NCBI GenBank assembly: GCA_050181465.1
Contig: JBFXDD010000034.1
Span: forward strand, 1-44,805
Direction: 5' to 3'
DNA length: 44,805 nucleotides
Source of the DNA: JACRLW01 sp050181465
GTDB taxonomy: Bacteria; Planctomycetota; UBA1135; UBA2386
The stretch's first letter is position 1. Every line of letters begins with the position of its first letter. Below the pieces are notes generated by a model. It did not search any database, had not been told where the DNA came from, and worked only from the letters and a program-made list of their open reading frames with translations. Shown here in pieces: positions 8,613-16,996 of this stretch. The position numbers and the translations under genes were made by a program.

Positions 8613-8978
8613 TCAGGCGGTTTCGTACCAGTTGGGGGGCAAGAAGCGCATGAAGGCACCCTGGGTGACGACCGGCTCGGAACCGCCGCCGGGAGTGACG
8701 GTGATCTTGAAGCGGATGAGTTCCTTGAGGTTCTCACACTTCTTGTCGTAGATGCCGGTCGAACCGATCTGCGCGAAGCTGGAGAAGGCGGTGCCTTCGC
8801 TGCCGGGATCGGATCGGTTCTTGGTGTAGGCGACCACGGTGAGACTTCCGCCGGACTCGAAGAAGCTCGTGGCGACTTCGTAGGAGAGAAAGGCGTTGTC
8901 CGCCGCGGTGGGCATCCAGGGTAGCAGGATCGACTTGGCGGTGGATCCCAGGGGCACGACTTCGAAGAAGGGGTACAT
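8613..8978 (-). CDS. Small beta-rich protein, paralogue of the next upstream gene
   Basis: 121 residues from the ATG at 8978, preceded by AGGAG at a spacing of about 8 bases that sits just after the stop of the upstream gene, so the pair is translationally close. The sequence alternates hydrophobic and polar residues as in a beta sandwich. It shares with the upstream protein a central S-G-G-(S/T) strand, an R-F-K-(I/V) strand and a terminal R-(F/L)-L-P-P motif. No signal peptide, no catalytic motif and no recognised family. Possibly a structural or binding subunit. Confidence 0.65.
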   Translation of the reverse strand: MYPFFEVVPLGSTAKSILLPWMPTAADNAFLSYEVATSFFESGGSLTVVAYTKNRSDPGSEGTAFSSFAQIGSTGIYDKKCENLKELIRFKITVTPGGGSEPVVTQGAFMRFLPPNWYETA

Positions 8979-8988
8979 GAGCGATCTC

Positions 8989-9399
8989 CTATTGCGCGCT
9001 GTCGAACATGATGGGTGGGAGGAGGCGGATGACCATGTAGGAGCCGTCGGCCCAGGTTCCGCTCGTGGCCACCTTGAATCGGACCTGACGTTGAAGTCCG
9101 TTGCCTAAGGCGGTGCTGTTGGTTGCGAGGTAGGCGGCGGAGGCGAAGCCTTGAGAATTCAGTACGAGCGCCGAGCCTGTGGCGGTGACCGTGGTGACCG
9201 TGCTGCCTTCATCGCCCCGCGTCTGGGGTGTGATGTCGACCGTTCCCCCACCGCTGTTGACGATGCACTGTGCGCGCAGCAGAAGGCAGTCGCCGGTGAC
9301 GGCCATCCAGTCGGTGTAGAGGATATCCCCGGAACTGATGCGACGGCCGGCCAGAGCCGGCCCCGAATGGGATCTCACGATGTTGTCTCCATGGCTCAT
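8989..9399 (-). CDS. Small beta-rich protein, unknown
   Basis: 136 residues if started at the ATG at 9399; an in-frame ATG at 9411 and a GTG at 9480 are alternatives. A 10-bp stem-loop (9393-9416) covers the two ATGs, so translation may depend on how it folds or on coupling with the upstream gene. The sequence is Thr/Ser/Val-rich and beta-like (GSTVTTVTATGSALVL), ending in YMVIRLLPPIMF. It looks paralogous to the 121-residue protein that follows. No domain is recognised. Confidence 0.65.
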   Translation of the reverse strand: MSHGDNIVRSHSGPALAGRRISSGDILYTDWMAVTGDCLLLRAQCIVNSGGGTVDITPQTRGDEGSTVTTVTATGSALVLNSQGFASAAYLATNSTALGNGLQRQVRFKVATSGTWADGSYMVIRLLPPIMFDSAQ

Positions 9400-10129
9400 G
9401 CGATCGCGCATGAGCCCGAAAGGTCCTGAACTCGTTCGCCGCACAGGGTCCGTGGGGCGAGCAAGCCGGGCGAGGATCACCTCGGCTCATCCCTTGTTGG
9501 GGGGGGGGACCGAAATCTTCGAGAATTCGGCGAATTTTCTTCGCCGCTCGTTTCGCGCGGTTCCTCGCATCGCGGCGAGTCATGCCAGTCTGTTTCGCGA
9601 TTTGGTGCCAGGAGTCGGTGGTCTGAGAGAACCGGATCACCACTTCTTCGTGCGCGGTCAAGCCGAACTTCGAAAGGTCATCAGGGAGGACACGGATCGG
9701 GAGATCGAGGTACACCTCTCGTTGACGGTCTTCGTCCAGCGGCTCGGCGAGTTCGTCTGCTGCATCGATGCGCAAAGGAGCAGTTCGCCGCCGATCGAGT
9801 GCGGAGATCGGCTTAGTGGATCGGAGCTGCTTACAGATCCCGATCGCATAGGCGAGGAGGTTGTCGGGCACGGTCTGCGTTGGATCGATGAGCGAATCGA
9901 GCAACCTGTCGAGAGTGGCTTCGACGAGACCGGCACGGACCCGCCAGTTGCCGGCACCGTGACGCTGAACGTAGATTTCGACCACGGCGGAGACCTCCGC
10001 CCAGGGGATGTCACGCTGGGTCGGCCCACAGTCCCGGGCTTCCTTCGTAAGCCAAGCAATGGTCGAGGCACTCGAGCGGGACTGGATCGGCGTCGCGCGA
10101 GGCGTCGGATCGTTCGGGGTTTCCTTCAT
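9209..10129 (-). CDS. Sigma-70-like regulator; 3' end disturbed by a 10-C tract
   Basis: Starts at the ATG at 10129, preceded by GGAGAGGAACG. The first 207 codons look like one protein: an early helical part (LLDSLIDPTQTVPDNLLAYAIGI) and a C-terminal helix-turn-helix (WHQIAKQTGMTRRDARNRAKRA) of the kind found in sigma region 4. It probably controls transcription, perhaps of the genes downstream. Codons 208-210 fall in a run of ten C (minus strand; G at 9499-9508). As written the frame then continues to 9209 across the start of the next gene, which is unlikely. With nine C it would stop at 9487 (213 residues), with eleven at 9477 (217 residues). The real end is probably one of those. Sigma assignment is tentative. 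Confidence 0.5.
   Translation of the reverse strand: MKETPNDPTPRATPIQSRSSASTIAWLTKEARDCGPTQRDIPWAEVSAVVEIYVQRHGAGNWRVRAGLVEATLDRLLDSLIDPTQTVPDNLLAYAIGICKQLRSTKPISALDRRRTAPLRIDAADELAEPLDEDRQREVYLDLPIRVLPDDLSKFGLTAHEEVVIRFSQTTDSWHQIAKQTGMTRRDARNRAKRAAKKIRRILEDFGPPPQQGMSRGDPRPACSPHGPCAANEFRTFRAHARSHEPWRQHREIPFGAGSGRPSHQFRGYPLHRLDGRHRRLPSAARTVHRQQRWGNGRHHTPDAGR
9393..9416. promoter_or_regulatory. 10-bp stem-loop over the start codons of the 136-residue gene
   Basis: GGCTCATGCG (9393-9402) and CGCATGAGCC (9407-9416) are perfect inverted repeats around a four-base loop. On the minus strand the hairpin contains both candidate ATGs (9411 and 9399). It could hide the start until ribosomes arrive from the upstream gene. 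The structure is seen directly; the control role is inference. Confidence 0.4.
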
Positions 10130-10403
10130 CGTTCCTCTCCGGAGCACTTGCGAACCGTCGGATCGACGGAACAGGAAGACGGGGCTGCTTCCCACGGCGA
10201 GCCTAAACCCAAAGCAGCAGCACGTCAGCCCCCGCGACCCGGCCCTTCCTCGCGACACGCGGAACCTCGCCCAGGCGCGAGCCGGCCAGGCTCGACCCGG
10301 CCAAGCACGGCCCAGTCAACCACGGCCCGCTCAAGCACGATCCGACCCAGAGCGACTCACCGGCATCGCCGTGGTCGGCAGCAGCCACACGCCGCGCGCG
10401 CAG
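10130..10403. other. Intergenic region with degenerate 15-bp tandem repeat
   Basis: Spacer between hpnD and the sigma-like gene, both minus strand. The ribosome binding site of the sigma-like gene lies at its left end. Positions 10285-10344 hold four degenerate 15-base units (built on GCCAAGCACGGCCCA). No gene or clear promoter seen. Confidence 0.45.
10285..10344. repeat. Degenerate 15-bp tandem repeat, about four units
   Basis: Units begin at 10285, 10300, 10315 and 10330 and share a core of the form (G/C)(C/T)CAA(G/C)CACG(G/A)CCC with a few differences. The period would give five-residue repeats in any frame, but no convincing gene covers it. Confidence 0.45.
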
Positions 10404-11330
10404 TCAGCGGCCCAGCAGCACGACTCGTGAGAGAATCGCGAGCTTCCGCCAGCGAGGAACGCGGACTCGTCCGGGGCAGTCGATACGTCCCGCGCGGTGC
10501 TTTACGCGCTTCAACAATTCCCGATACACCTCGCCCATGACGACCGCCGGGCGCAACGCTCTTCGGTCCGTCGCAGGAAGCGACCGATAGGCATTTGCAA
10601 ATCGTGCCTCGGCTTCGGACGCCAAGCTCGCGACCAGTTTCGCGACCGGGCCACCGGCTGCATATGCCGCGATCGGTCCATGGCCGCGCAACCATTCCGC
10701 GACGACACCGAATCGATCGAGTTCAGACCTCGGAACGTAGATTCGGTCTTCCTCGGCGTCCTGGCGCAAGTCGCGGAGAATATTGGTGAGCTGGAGTGCC
10801 AGTCCGAGCTGGTCGGCAAACTCACGTGAGTTTGGATCGTTCGCACCGAACACCGGCAGGCAGGCGAGACCGACCGCGGACGCGACCTTGCGACAGTAGC
10901 GTTCCAGTTCCGTCAGCGTTTCGTAGGAGACACGCGCGACGTCCATCTCGACTCCGTCGATCACTTCGCGAAGGTCCTGTGGCGCGACACCGAAGCTGAC
11001 GATCGCTTCGTTCAGCGCGCGGCCGATCGGCGTGGTCGCCTTCCCAGCCGCGGACCGATCGAGCTCGCTCCGCCAGAACTCCAGCGCTTCGCGCGCGAGC
11101 TGCGGGCTCGCTGCGTCATCTCCGGAGTCATCCACCACCCGGCAGAATGCGTAGACCGCGGTCAGGCCTCGACGGCGCGATTCCTCCAGCAACGCGAACG
11201 CGGTGAGGAAGCTCGATCGTGAAGAGTGGGCGACCTGCTCGGGGGCGGCGGACAGCCCCGGGGGCCACGCCGGCGTCGCGCCGGAGTTCGAGGCCACGAG
11301 CGGCGGGCTGGCAGAGAGAGATTGGCCCAC
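10404..11330 (-). CDS. hpnD: Presqualene diphosphate synthase HpnD-like (squalene/phytoene synthase family)
   Basis: A head-to-head prenyl synthase of about 308 residues. Both Mg-diphosphate binding motifs are present: YAFCRVVDDSGDD (first aspartate-rich motif) and NILRDLRQDAEEDRIYVP (second). The N-terminal SSRSSFLTAFALLEESRR matches the SSF(Y)xAFxxLP pattern of the family. In the HpnCDE route HpnD condenses two farnesyl diphosphates to presqualene diphosphate for squalene and hopanoid production; phytoene synthase is the alternative reading. No hpnC or hpnE is nearby, so pathway assignment rests on sequence alone. The start is uncertain: GTG at 11330 is used, but the frame is open to 11444 and the family core begins only about 35 residues inside. 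Confidence 0.8.
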   Translation of the reverse strand: MGQSLSASPPLVASNSGATPAWPPGLSAAPEQVAHSSRSSFLTAFALLEESRRRGLTAVYAFCRVVDDSGDDAASPQLAREALEFWRSELDRSAAGKATTPIGRALNEAIVSFGVAPQDLREVIDGVEMDVARVSYETLTELERYCRKVASAVGLACLPVFGANDPNSREFADQLGLALQLTNILRDLRQDAEEDRIYVPRSELDRFGVVAEWLRGHGPIAAYAAGGPVAKLVASLASEAEARFANAYRSLPATDRRALRPAVVMGEVYRELLKRVKHRAGRIDCPGRVRVPRWRKLAILSRVVLLGR

Positions 11331-11455
11331 GTGATTCGGTCGAGATCGAGGTTCTGCGATTTCCAAGCCCGAGCGTAACCGAACGACACACCCGCCACAC
11401 GAAGCACTTGTCAGCCGTCGACCCTGCGACGGCTCAACGAACACACGAGGCAGCC

Positions 11456-11950
11456 GTGGAAATCGACTTCGATCGTCAAGACAACCGCTCGGACTACGTC
11501 ACCGTTCCGGAAGGCACCTACCTCTGTCGCATCGCGGAGGTCGTGCCGGGCACGACGCGCAATGGTCATCCGCGCTGGGGTGTTCGGCTCGTAGTGGCCG
11601 AGGGTGAATACGTCGGCCGTCAGGCGGCGTGGGACGGGCTGGTGTTCTCCGAGCGCGGCACACCGCGCGTGCGACGCGTGCTCGCCGCGCTCGGCCTGCC
11701 GACACGCGGACGAGTTCAGGTGGAGCCCGAGGATCTCGTTGGGCGGCAGTGCTTCGTGAAGCTGAGGCCCGAGAGCTACACCGACCCCTTGACGCAACAT
11801 GTCACGCGGCGCAACGAGGTGCTCTACGACGGCTACACGCCGTGCGACGACCCGCTGCCTGCGCGCGCGACGTCCGACGCGTCGGCGAGCGAAGGGGCGC
11901 GAATCGCCGGCGACGACGACGAACCAGACTTCCAGCGGCTCCCGTTCTGA
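11456..11950 (+). CDS. DUF669-like putative single-stranded-DNA-binding protein
   Basis: 164 residues from the GTG at 11456, with GAGG five bases upstream; the frame opens earlier but that part overlaps hpnD antisense. The sequence (VPEGTYLCRIAEVVPGTTRNG, then WGVRLVVAEGEYVGRQ) resembles DUF669, a family common in phages and thought to act in DNA replication or recombination with an OB-like fold. The C-terminus is acidic and ends in DDDEPDFQRLPF, similar to the acidic protein-docking tails of SSB proteins. It lies 80 bases before ligA on the same strand, which fits a DNA-metabolism role. Family call moderate, function inferred. Confidence 0.6.
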   Translation: MEIDFDRQDNRSDYVTVPEGTYLCRIAEVVPGTTRNGHPRWGVRLVVAEGEYVGRQAAWDGLVFSERGTPRVRRVLAALGLPTRGRVQVEPEDLVGRQCFVKLRPESYTDPLTQHVTRRNEVLYDGYTPCDDPLPARATSDASASEGARIAGDDDEPDFQRLPF

Positions 11951-12030
11951 AGCGGGTGAATGGTCTCTGCCGGTGAGGCAGAGCAGGGAATGCTCGCGCT
12001 CGCCGCATGGAGGGGCTGAAATCCCCGCCG

Positions 12031-14058
12031 ATGACCCGACGATCGGACCAGCCGCAGGTCGAACGACGCATGCAGGAACTTCGCGAGCGACTCGCCGAAG
12101 CCGCGGCCAGTTACTACGACAGCGGTGCATCGACGCTCAGCGACGCGGAGTACGACTCGGACCTTGCGGAGCTGGCTCGGCTCGAAGCCGAGCATCCGGA
12201 ACTCGTGACGCCGGACTCACCGACGCAACGGGTCGGTGCCCCGATCCCGAAAGGCACGCCGCTGCGGCAGGCGCAACACCTGCTGCCCATGACTTCGCTG
12301 GAATCACTGACCTCGGAAGCGGAGGTCCGCGAATTCGTGTCCCGGGCGATCAAGGTCTTGGAGTTACCGGAGGGGTCGGACCTGCGCTGGACTTTGGAAC
12401 CGAAGTTCGACGGAGTCAGCGCATCTCTGCTCTACGAGAACGGATTGCTCGTGCGCGGCTTGACTCGCGGCGATGGTCAGACCGGCGAGGACGTGACCCA
12501 CAACCTGCGCACCATCCCCTCGATCCCGCTACGTCTACGCGGCGACGCGATCCCGACTCGACTGGAAGTGCGCGGCGAGGTGATCTTCTCGCGCGAGAAC
12601 TTCGAGCGACTCCGCGCGGCCTCCGAGACTACCGCAGACACGCCGTTTCGCAACGCGCGCAACACCGCGGCCGGGACTCTGAAGCTTCAAGATCCCGCGG
12701 TGGTCGCCAGGCGACACCTGCACTTCGTGGCCTGGGGAATCGGTGCGGTGGATGGGGTCGACTTCGACACCTACTCCTCGGTTCACGCTCACCTGAAGGC
12801 CTTCGGGTTCACGGTGTCCAAGTGGTTCGAGGTCGCCGCCGATGTGGACAGCATCGTGCGCTTCCACGACCACCTGGAGGCGGAACGCGACGCGATCCCC
12901 TATGAGCTCGACGGCATCGTCGCCAAGGTGGACTCGACCGAACTGCAACGTCGCCTCGGGCGAACGGCCAAGACTCCGCGGTGGGCTCTGGCCTACAAGT
13001 TCGCTCCGCGTCGCGCGACCACGCGAATTCGCGAGATCACGGCACAGGTGGGCCGCACCGGCGCGGTGACTCCGGTCGCGGAGCTGGATCCCGTCGACAT
13101 CGGCGGCGTCACCGTGCGGCGAGCCACCCTGCACAACTGGACGCTGCTCGCCGCGCGCGACGTGCGCGTGGATGACGTGGTCGAAGTGGAACGGGCCGGC
13201 GACGTGATCCCCGCGGTCGTCGAAGTTCTTCGGAGCGAACGCTCCGAAGGTTCCACACCGACCCTGCCGCCGACGTGTTGTCCCGCCTGCGGTAGCGCGC
13301 TCGAAGCGAGCGGCACGTTCGTCTATTGCCAGAACCTCGAGTGTCCGGACCAACTCCGCGGTCGGGTGGTGCACCTCGCGTCGCGCCGCGCACTGGATAT
13401 CGAAGGACTCGGACCGGAACGGGTCGATCGTTTGATGTCCGCGGGCGTGATTCAGCGTCTCGAAGACGTCTTCACCTTGGCGCAAAAGCGCGAGCAGATC
13501 CTGGCGATGGAGGGTTTCGGGACGCGCAGCTACGAGAAGCTGGTGCAGGCGATCGAAGGCGCCAAGCGACCGACCCTGGCCCGCTTCCTTCACGCACTTG
13601 GCATTCGCCAGGTGGGTGAGCAGACGGCCAAGGATCTCGCGACGGCATTCGGCAGCCTCGAGGCCATCGAAGGCGCCGACGAAGAGTCGCTCGCGGATCG
13701 TGTGCACGGGGTGGGTATCGAGGTCGCGAAGTCGGTCGTCGCATTCTTCGCGTTGCCCGGCAATCAAGAGTTCCTGCGCGCGGTCGCCCGGGCCGGGGTG
13801 GAAGTGCAACGCAATGAAGCGGTCGACGGCCCGCTGGCAGGCACCGTGTTCTGCTTCACCGGCGGGCTCTCGAGCATGTCGCGCGACGACGCGCGCCAGA
13901 TCGTGGAACGACTGGGCGGCACCACGGCCGGTTCGATCACCAAGTCGGTCACCCATGTCGTCGCCGGTGAGAAGGCCGGCTCGAAGCTCGACAAGGCGAG
14001 GAAACTCGAGCTGCGGATCCTCAGCGAAGACGACTTTCGCCAACTGGTGGGGCTGTGA
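12031..14058 (+). CDS. ligA: NAD+-dependent DNA ligase
   Basis: 675 residues, the usual length for LigA. It seals nicks during replication and repair using NAD+. The order of domains is complete: Ia (residues 10-70 with YYDSGASTLSDAEYDSDLAEL), adenylation domain with the nucleophile in EPKFDG (Lys125), OB fold, four-cysteine zinc finger (CPACGS then CQNLECPDQ), helix-hairpin-helix repeats, and a C-terminal BRCT domain from about residue 598 (FCFTGGLSSMSRDDARQIVE). The start at the ATG at 12031 follows a GGAGGGG about 15 bases upstream; the ATG at 12007 would add eight residues. The adenylation motif has Phe where most LigA have Leu or Ile, a mild change. Confidence 0.96.
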   Translation: MTRRSDQPQVERRMQELRERLAEAAASYYDSGASTLSDAEYDSDLAELARLEAEHPELVTPDSPTQRVGAPIPKGTPLRQAQHLLPMTSLESLTSEAEVREFVSRAIKVLELPEGSDLRWTLEPKFDGVSASLLYENGLLVRGLTRGDGQTGEDVTHNLRTIPSIPLRLRGDAIPTRLEVRGEVIFSRENFERLRAASETTADTPFRNARNTAAGTLKLQDPAVVARRHLHFVAWGIGAVDGVDFDTYSSVHAHLKAFGFTVSKWFEVAADVDSIVRFHDHLEAERDAIPYELDGIVAKVDSTELQRRLGRTAKTPRWALAYKFAPRRATTRIREITAQVGRTGAVTPVAELDPVDIGGVTVRRATLHNWTLLAARDVRVDDVVEVERAGDVIPAVVEVLRSERSEGSTPTLPPTCCPACGSALEASGTFVYCQNLECPDQLRGRVVHLASRRALDIEGLGPERVDRLMSAGVIQRLEDVFTLAQKREQILAMEGFGTRSYEKLVQAIEGAKRPTLARFLHALGIRQVGEQTAKDLATAFGSLEAIEGADEESLADRVHGVGIEVAKSVVAFFALPGNQEFLRAVARAGVEVQRNEAVDGPLAGTVFCFTGGLSSMSRDDARQIVERLGGTTAGSITKSVTHVVAGEKAGSKLDKARKLELRILSEDDFRQLVGL

Positions 14059-14186
14059 CGGACCGAAGCACAGAGGCTCCGACCTTGCTCGGAGGATTCG
14101 TGCCCTGGCTGGTGCGAACGCTCATCCTGTCCGTCGTACTCGGCGTGTTGCTGTTCCTGGCGTGGTTGGCGCTCGGGTTCCTGTGA
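14055..14186 (+). CDS. Small single-pass membrane protein downstream of ligA
   Basis: A 43-residue frame starting at a GTG that overlaps the ligA stop by four bases (GTGA), the usual sign of translational coupling. After a short polar N-terminus there is one hydrophobic helix (TLILSVVLGVLLFLAWLALGF) ending at the C-terminus. Too short for family assignment. Confidence 0.5.
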   Translation: MTDRSTEAPTLLGGFVPWLVRTLILSVVLGVLLFLAWLALGFL

Positions 14187-14210
14187 GCCGGTCGTGTCGC
14201 CCTTACCGGC
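14187..14210. terminator. Possible weak bidirectional terminator stem
   Basis: GCCGGT (14187-14192) pairs with ACCGGC (14205-14210) around a 12-base loop exactly where the ligA-side transcript converges with the DMT transporter gene. The stem is short, overlaps the transporter stop codon and lacks a T run, so this is tentative. Confidence 0.25.
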
Positions 14211-15120
14211 GTCGCACGGGCAGGAGCGCCTGAAGAAACAGCCCGGACAACACCAGGCTCGCCGCGAGATAGAACCGCGCGTCGGGGGCAGGTGCGCCGA
14301 GGAGGATCGAGAGCACCGTCGCGACCACCGGTTGAATCGAGATGTAGACCGCGACCTGAGAGCTGTGCGTGTGCCGCAGTGCCCACACGTTGAGCAGGTA
14401 CGGCATGACCGTCGACCCGACGATGGCGTAGATCGCCCACGGCAGGATGTCGCTTCTCGACAGGATCTCGGCGCTGGATTCGTGGAAGGCGCCGGTGCCG
14501 AAGGGCAGGACGAACAGAGTGGAGTAGACGAAGCAGATCGCGGTCGCGATCGGCGCTTCGACGTCGCGACCGATCCGGCGCATCATCACCAGGTAGATCG
14601 CGTAGCCGGTCGCATTGGCGACGGTGAGGAGATCGCCGACGATCATCTCGCCGTCGGCGTCGGCGAAGCCGGTGCGCAACAGGTCGTCGGCGCGCAGGAG
14701 GATCAGGGCCCCGAGGGTCGCGAGACCGATGCCGACCAGGCCGCGTCGCGTCAGCCGCTCCTGGCGTGCTGCGACAGCAGCGAGCAGCGTCAGGATCGGG
14801 ATGGTCGCGGTGATCACCGCGGAGTGCGCCGGCGTCGTCTTCTGCAGCCCCATCACGAAGAGGAGTTGGTTCGCACCGACACCGAGGATCGCCGCCGGCA
14901 GCAACCACAGCATCACGCGGCGCGGCGGCAACCTGCGCACCTTCGCGAGCGACAGCGCCAGCGGCACCAGAATCAACGTCGCCGCCCCCACGCGGACCAT
15001 GGCCCAGTCGGCCGCCGGCATCGCGGCGAGAATCCGCTTCATCGCCACGAAGTTGATCCCGAACAGCACCGATACCAGGATCAGTACCCCATGAACGAGA
15101 AGCGGTGGAGGCGTCGTCAT
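14203..15120 (-). CDS. EamA/DMT superfamily transporter
   Basis: 305 residues from the ATG at 15120, with about ten hydrophobic helices arranged as two EamA halves. The first half begins HGVLILVSVLFGINFVAMK, and each half ends in the typical pattern before a final helix (ALLPVRRR at the C-terminus). Such proteins export or import metabolites, amino acids or drugs; the substrate cannot be told from sequence. It is followed upstream on the same strand by the helicase gene at a spacing of 16 bases, probably one transcript. Confidence 0.88.
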   Translation of the reverse strand: MTTPPPLLVHGVLILVSVLFGINFVAMKRILAAMPAADWAMVRVGAATLILVPLALSLAKVRRLPPRRVMLWLLPAAILGVGANQLLFVMGLQKTTPAHSAVITATIPILTLLAAVAARQERLTRRGLVGIGLATLGALILLRADDLLRTGFADADGEMIVGDLLTVANATGYAIYLVMMRRIGRDVEAPIATAICFVYSTLFVLPFGTGAFHESSAEILSRSDILPWAIYAIVGSTVMPYLLNVWALRHTHSSQVAVYISIQPVVATVLSILLGAPAPDARFYLAASLVLSGLFLQALLPVRRR

Positions 15121-15136
15121 CGACGAAAGGCGCGGC

Positions 15137-16900
15137 TCAGTCGCGGCGGCGCGGCCCGTAGACCGCAGTGAGATCCACCTGAGGAAGTCGGCGCCAGAGA
15201 GTCTTGTAGATCGCGGCGGCCTTCAGTGCGGCCGGATCCATCGGCAAGGCGGTCGCGACACTCGACGAACAAACGAGGATCGCCTTGGTGCGCGCCCGCG
15301 AGAGCGCGACGTTCAATCGGTTCGGCGAGAAGAAGAACGCGGAGCGCTGATCGAGCGTGCTCGCGTCACCACAAGCGAGCGACAGGAAGACGATCTCGCG
15401 CTCCTGACCTTGGACTCGATCGACGGTGTCGATCACGAGATTCGTCACATCGATCCCCTTCTTCTCGATCGCGGTGCGCAGCGCGCGAACATGCGCGCGG
15501 AACGGCGCGAGCACCGCGATCTCGGCCGCCGGCACGCCGTGACGCCGAATGCACTCATCGATGAGGTCCGCGACCAGGTGTGCCTCCTCGACGGATCGAC
15601 TCCCAGGCTGCAGATGATCGACGCGCGCGATCACCACCGGCTTGTCGGGATCGAGAACGTCGTCGTGTGCACCGCCTGGCACGAACGGCATCCGTCTGGA
15701 CGCGGCAGCGGCCGCCGGTCGCAACCGACCACCGTAGAAGGTGTCGCCGATGACCGAGCAGATGCCGGCGTTCATTCGATAGCTCGTCTCGAGCATGTGC
15801 GCGCCGTAGCTGCGTTCGAGATGCTCGAAGATCGAAACCGCGGCGATCTCATCGCGATCGGGGCTCGTCACCACCGGCGGAAGCTGGCGGTGATCGCCGA
15901 CGAAGACGAAATGGCGCGCGAGCAACATGCCGGCCAACGCGTGAGGAATCGGCATCTGGCCGGCCTCGTCGAACACCGCGAAGTGAAACGCAGGTCGATT
16001 GCCCAGCCGTCGCACGGCGAAGGCCGTTCCGCCGACGATCTCGCCCGGACGCGACAGCTCCAGTTGGCGTGGATTGACGACGCGTACACCCATCGCGCGC
16101 AGTTCCGCGGCGCCGGAATCGCGACTCGACGCCAGCTTCACCACCGACGCGGTGCGATCGCGCTGGCGGACCGCGAGAAGCACGTTGTCGATCGCGCGGT
16201 GCGTGAACGCACTGACCACGACGCGGCAGCCCTTCTGCGCGAGGGCGCAAAGCATGGTGGCGAGCATGCGCGTCTTGCCGGTGCCGGGTGGCCCCTGGAT
16301 CAAGGCGAGATCGCGGGCAGCGATCGCTTCGGCCGCCCCCAACGCCTGCGATTCGTCGAGGCCGAGCTCGCGCATCTGCAGCAGCGCACGGGCGTAGCGA
16401 GCGTCGTCGCGAGCGTGCTCGCGAGCTCCGGTCAGAATCTCTCGCAGCAGAGGATCCTCGAAGGCCTGGGCCACCACCGGAGCGAGCAGTGACCCGGCAG
16501 TGAAAGGGCGACGATCCACGACACAGGCCTGGCCGATTCGGAGATCGTGGTCGTCGAACTTGGCGTAGGCATCGCGGGCGAGGACCAGCTCGGCTCGTTC
16601 GGGATCGAAGCTTCGATAGACCAGCGACAGCGCCTCGTCGAAGCGGGTGCCGTCGCCGAGACACACGGAGTCGCCCTCCCGGAAGCGGCTCGGGTTGTCG
16701 TTCACCCGCAGCACGACGGCTTCCTTCGAGACCTCGATCACGGTCGCGGAATCGATGCACTCGCCGCTGACGACGCGCTCATCGATCGGGAGTGCGCGCA
16801 TCTCGTCGTGCGCGCGCAGCTCGGTGGCCGACTCGCGTTCGAGGAAGCGCAGAAGCCGGCGCTGGAGATCCGAGGGTTCGATTCGCAGCGCGGGTTTCAC
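15137..16900 (-). CDS. SF1 DNA/RNA helicase (UPF1/IGHMBP2-like, AAA_12 type)
   Basis: 587 residues reading from a GTG at 16900. Helicase motifs are clear: Walker A GPPGTGKTR at about residue 203-211, motif Ia around VSAFTHRAIDNVLLA, Walker B DEAGQMPIPHAL, motif III GDHRQLPPVV, motif V VDRVQGQEREIVFLSL and motif VI LNVALSRARTKAILV. The N-terminal 150 residues hold the beta-barrel insertion typical of IGHMBP2-like helicases. The gene next upstream encodes the C-terminal part of a TM0106-like nuclease; in many bacteria the two are one fused protein, so they probably act together on DNA or RNA ends. Confidence 0.9.
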   Translation of the reverse strand: MKPALRIEPSDLQRRLLRFLERESATELRAHDEMRALPIDERVVSGECIDSATVIEVSKEAVVLRVNDNPSRFREGDSVCLGDGTRFDEALSLVYRSFDPERAELVLARDAYAKFDDHDLRIGQACVVDRRPFTAGSLLAPVVAQAFEDPLLREILTGAREHARDDARYARALLQMRELGLDESQALGAAEAIAARDLALIQGPPGTGKTRMLATMLCALAQKGCRVVVSAFTHRAIDNVLLAVRQRDRTASVVKLASSRDSGAAELRAMGVRVVNPRQLELSRPGEIVGGTAFAVRRLGNRPAFHFAVFDEAGQMPIPHALAGMLLARHFVFVGDHRQLPPVVTSPDRDEIAAVSIFEHLERSYGAHMLETSYRMNAGICSVIGDTFYGGRLRPAAAAASRRMPFVPGGAHDDVLDPDKPVVIARVDHLQPGSRSVEEAHLVADLIDECIRRHGVPAAEIAVLAPFRAHVRALRTAIEKKGIDVTNLVIDTVDRVQGQEREIVFLSLACGDASTLDQRSAFFFSPNRLNVALSRARTKAILVCSSSVATALPMDPAALKAAAIYKTLWRRLPQVDLTAVYGPRRRD

Positions 16901-16996
16901 GGAACGTTGAGAGCAGCGAGGCCGGTTGCCGGGTGCTGCGAGTGGCGGGATCGTGGGATTCCGTGGTCGCCTTGTCGAGTCGGCATTCGGAGTGGC

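Noticed and set aside
9345..9362. GGCCGGC/GCCGGCC stem-loop
   Set aside because: Lies inside the 136-residue coding sequence without a T run; probably a by-product of GC-rich codons and not a terminator.
12535..14043. Minus-strand 502-codon frame inside ligA
   Set aside because: Antisense to a complete, well-conserved LigA; composition (His, Arg, Asp rich) typical of shadows.
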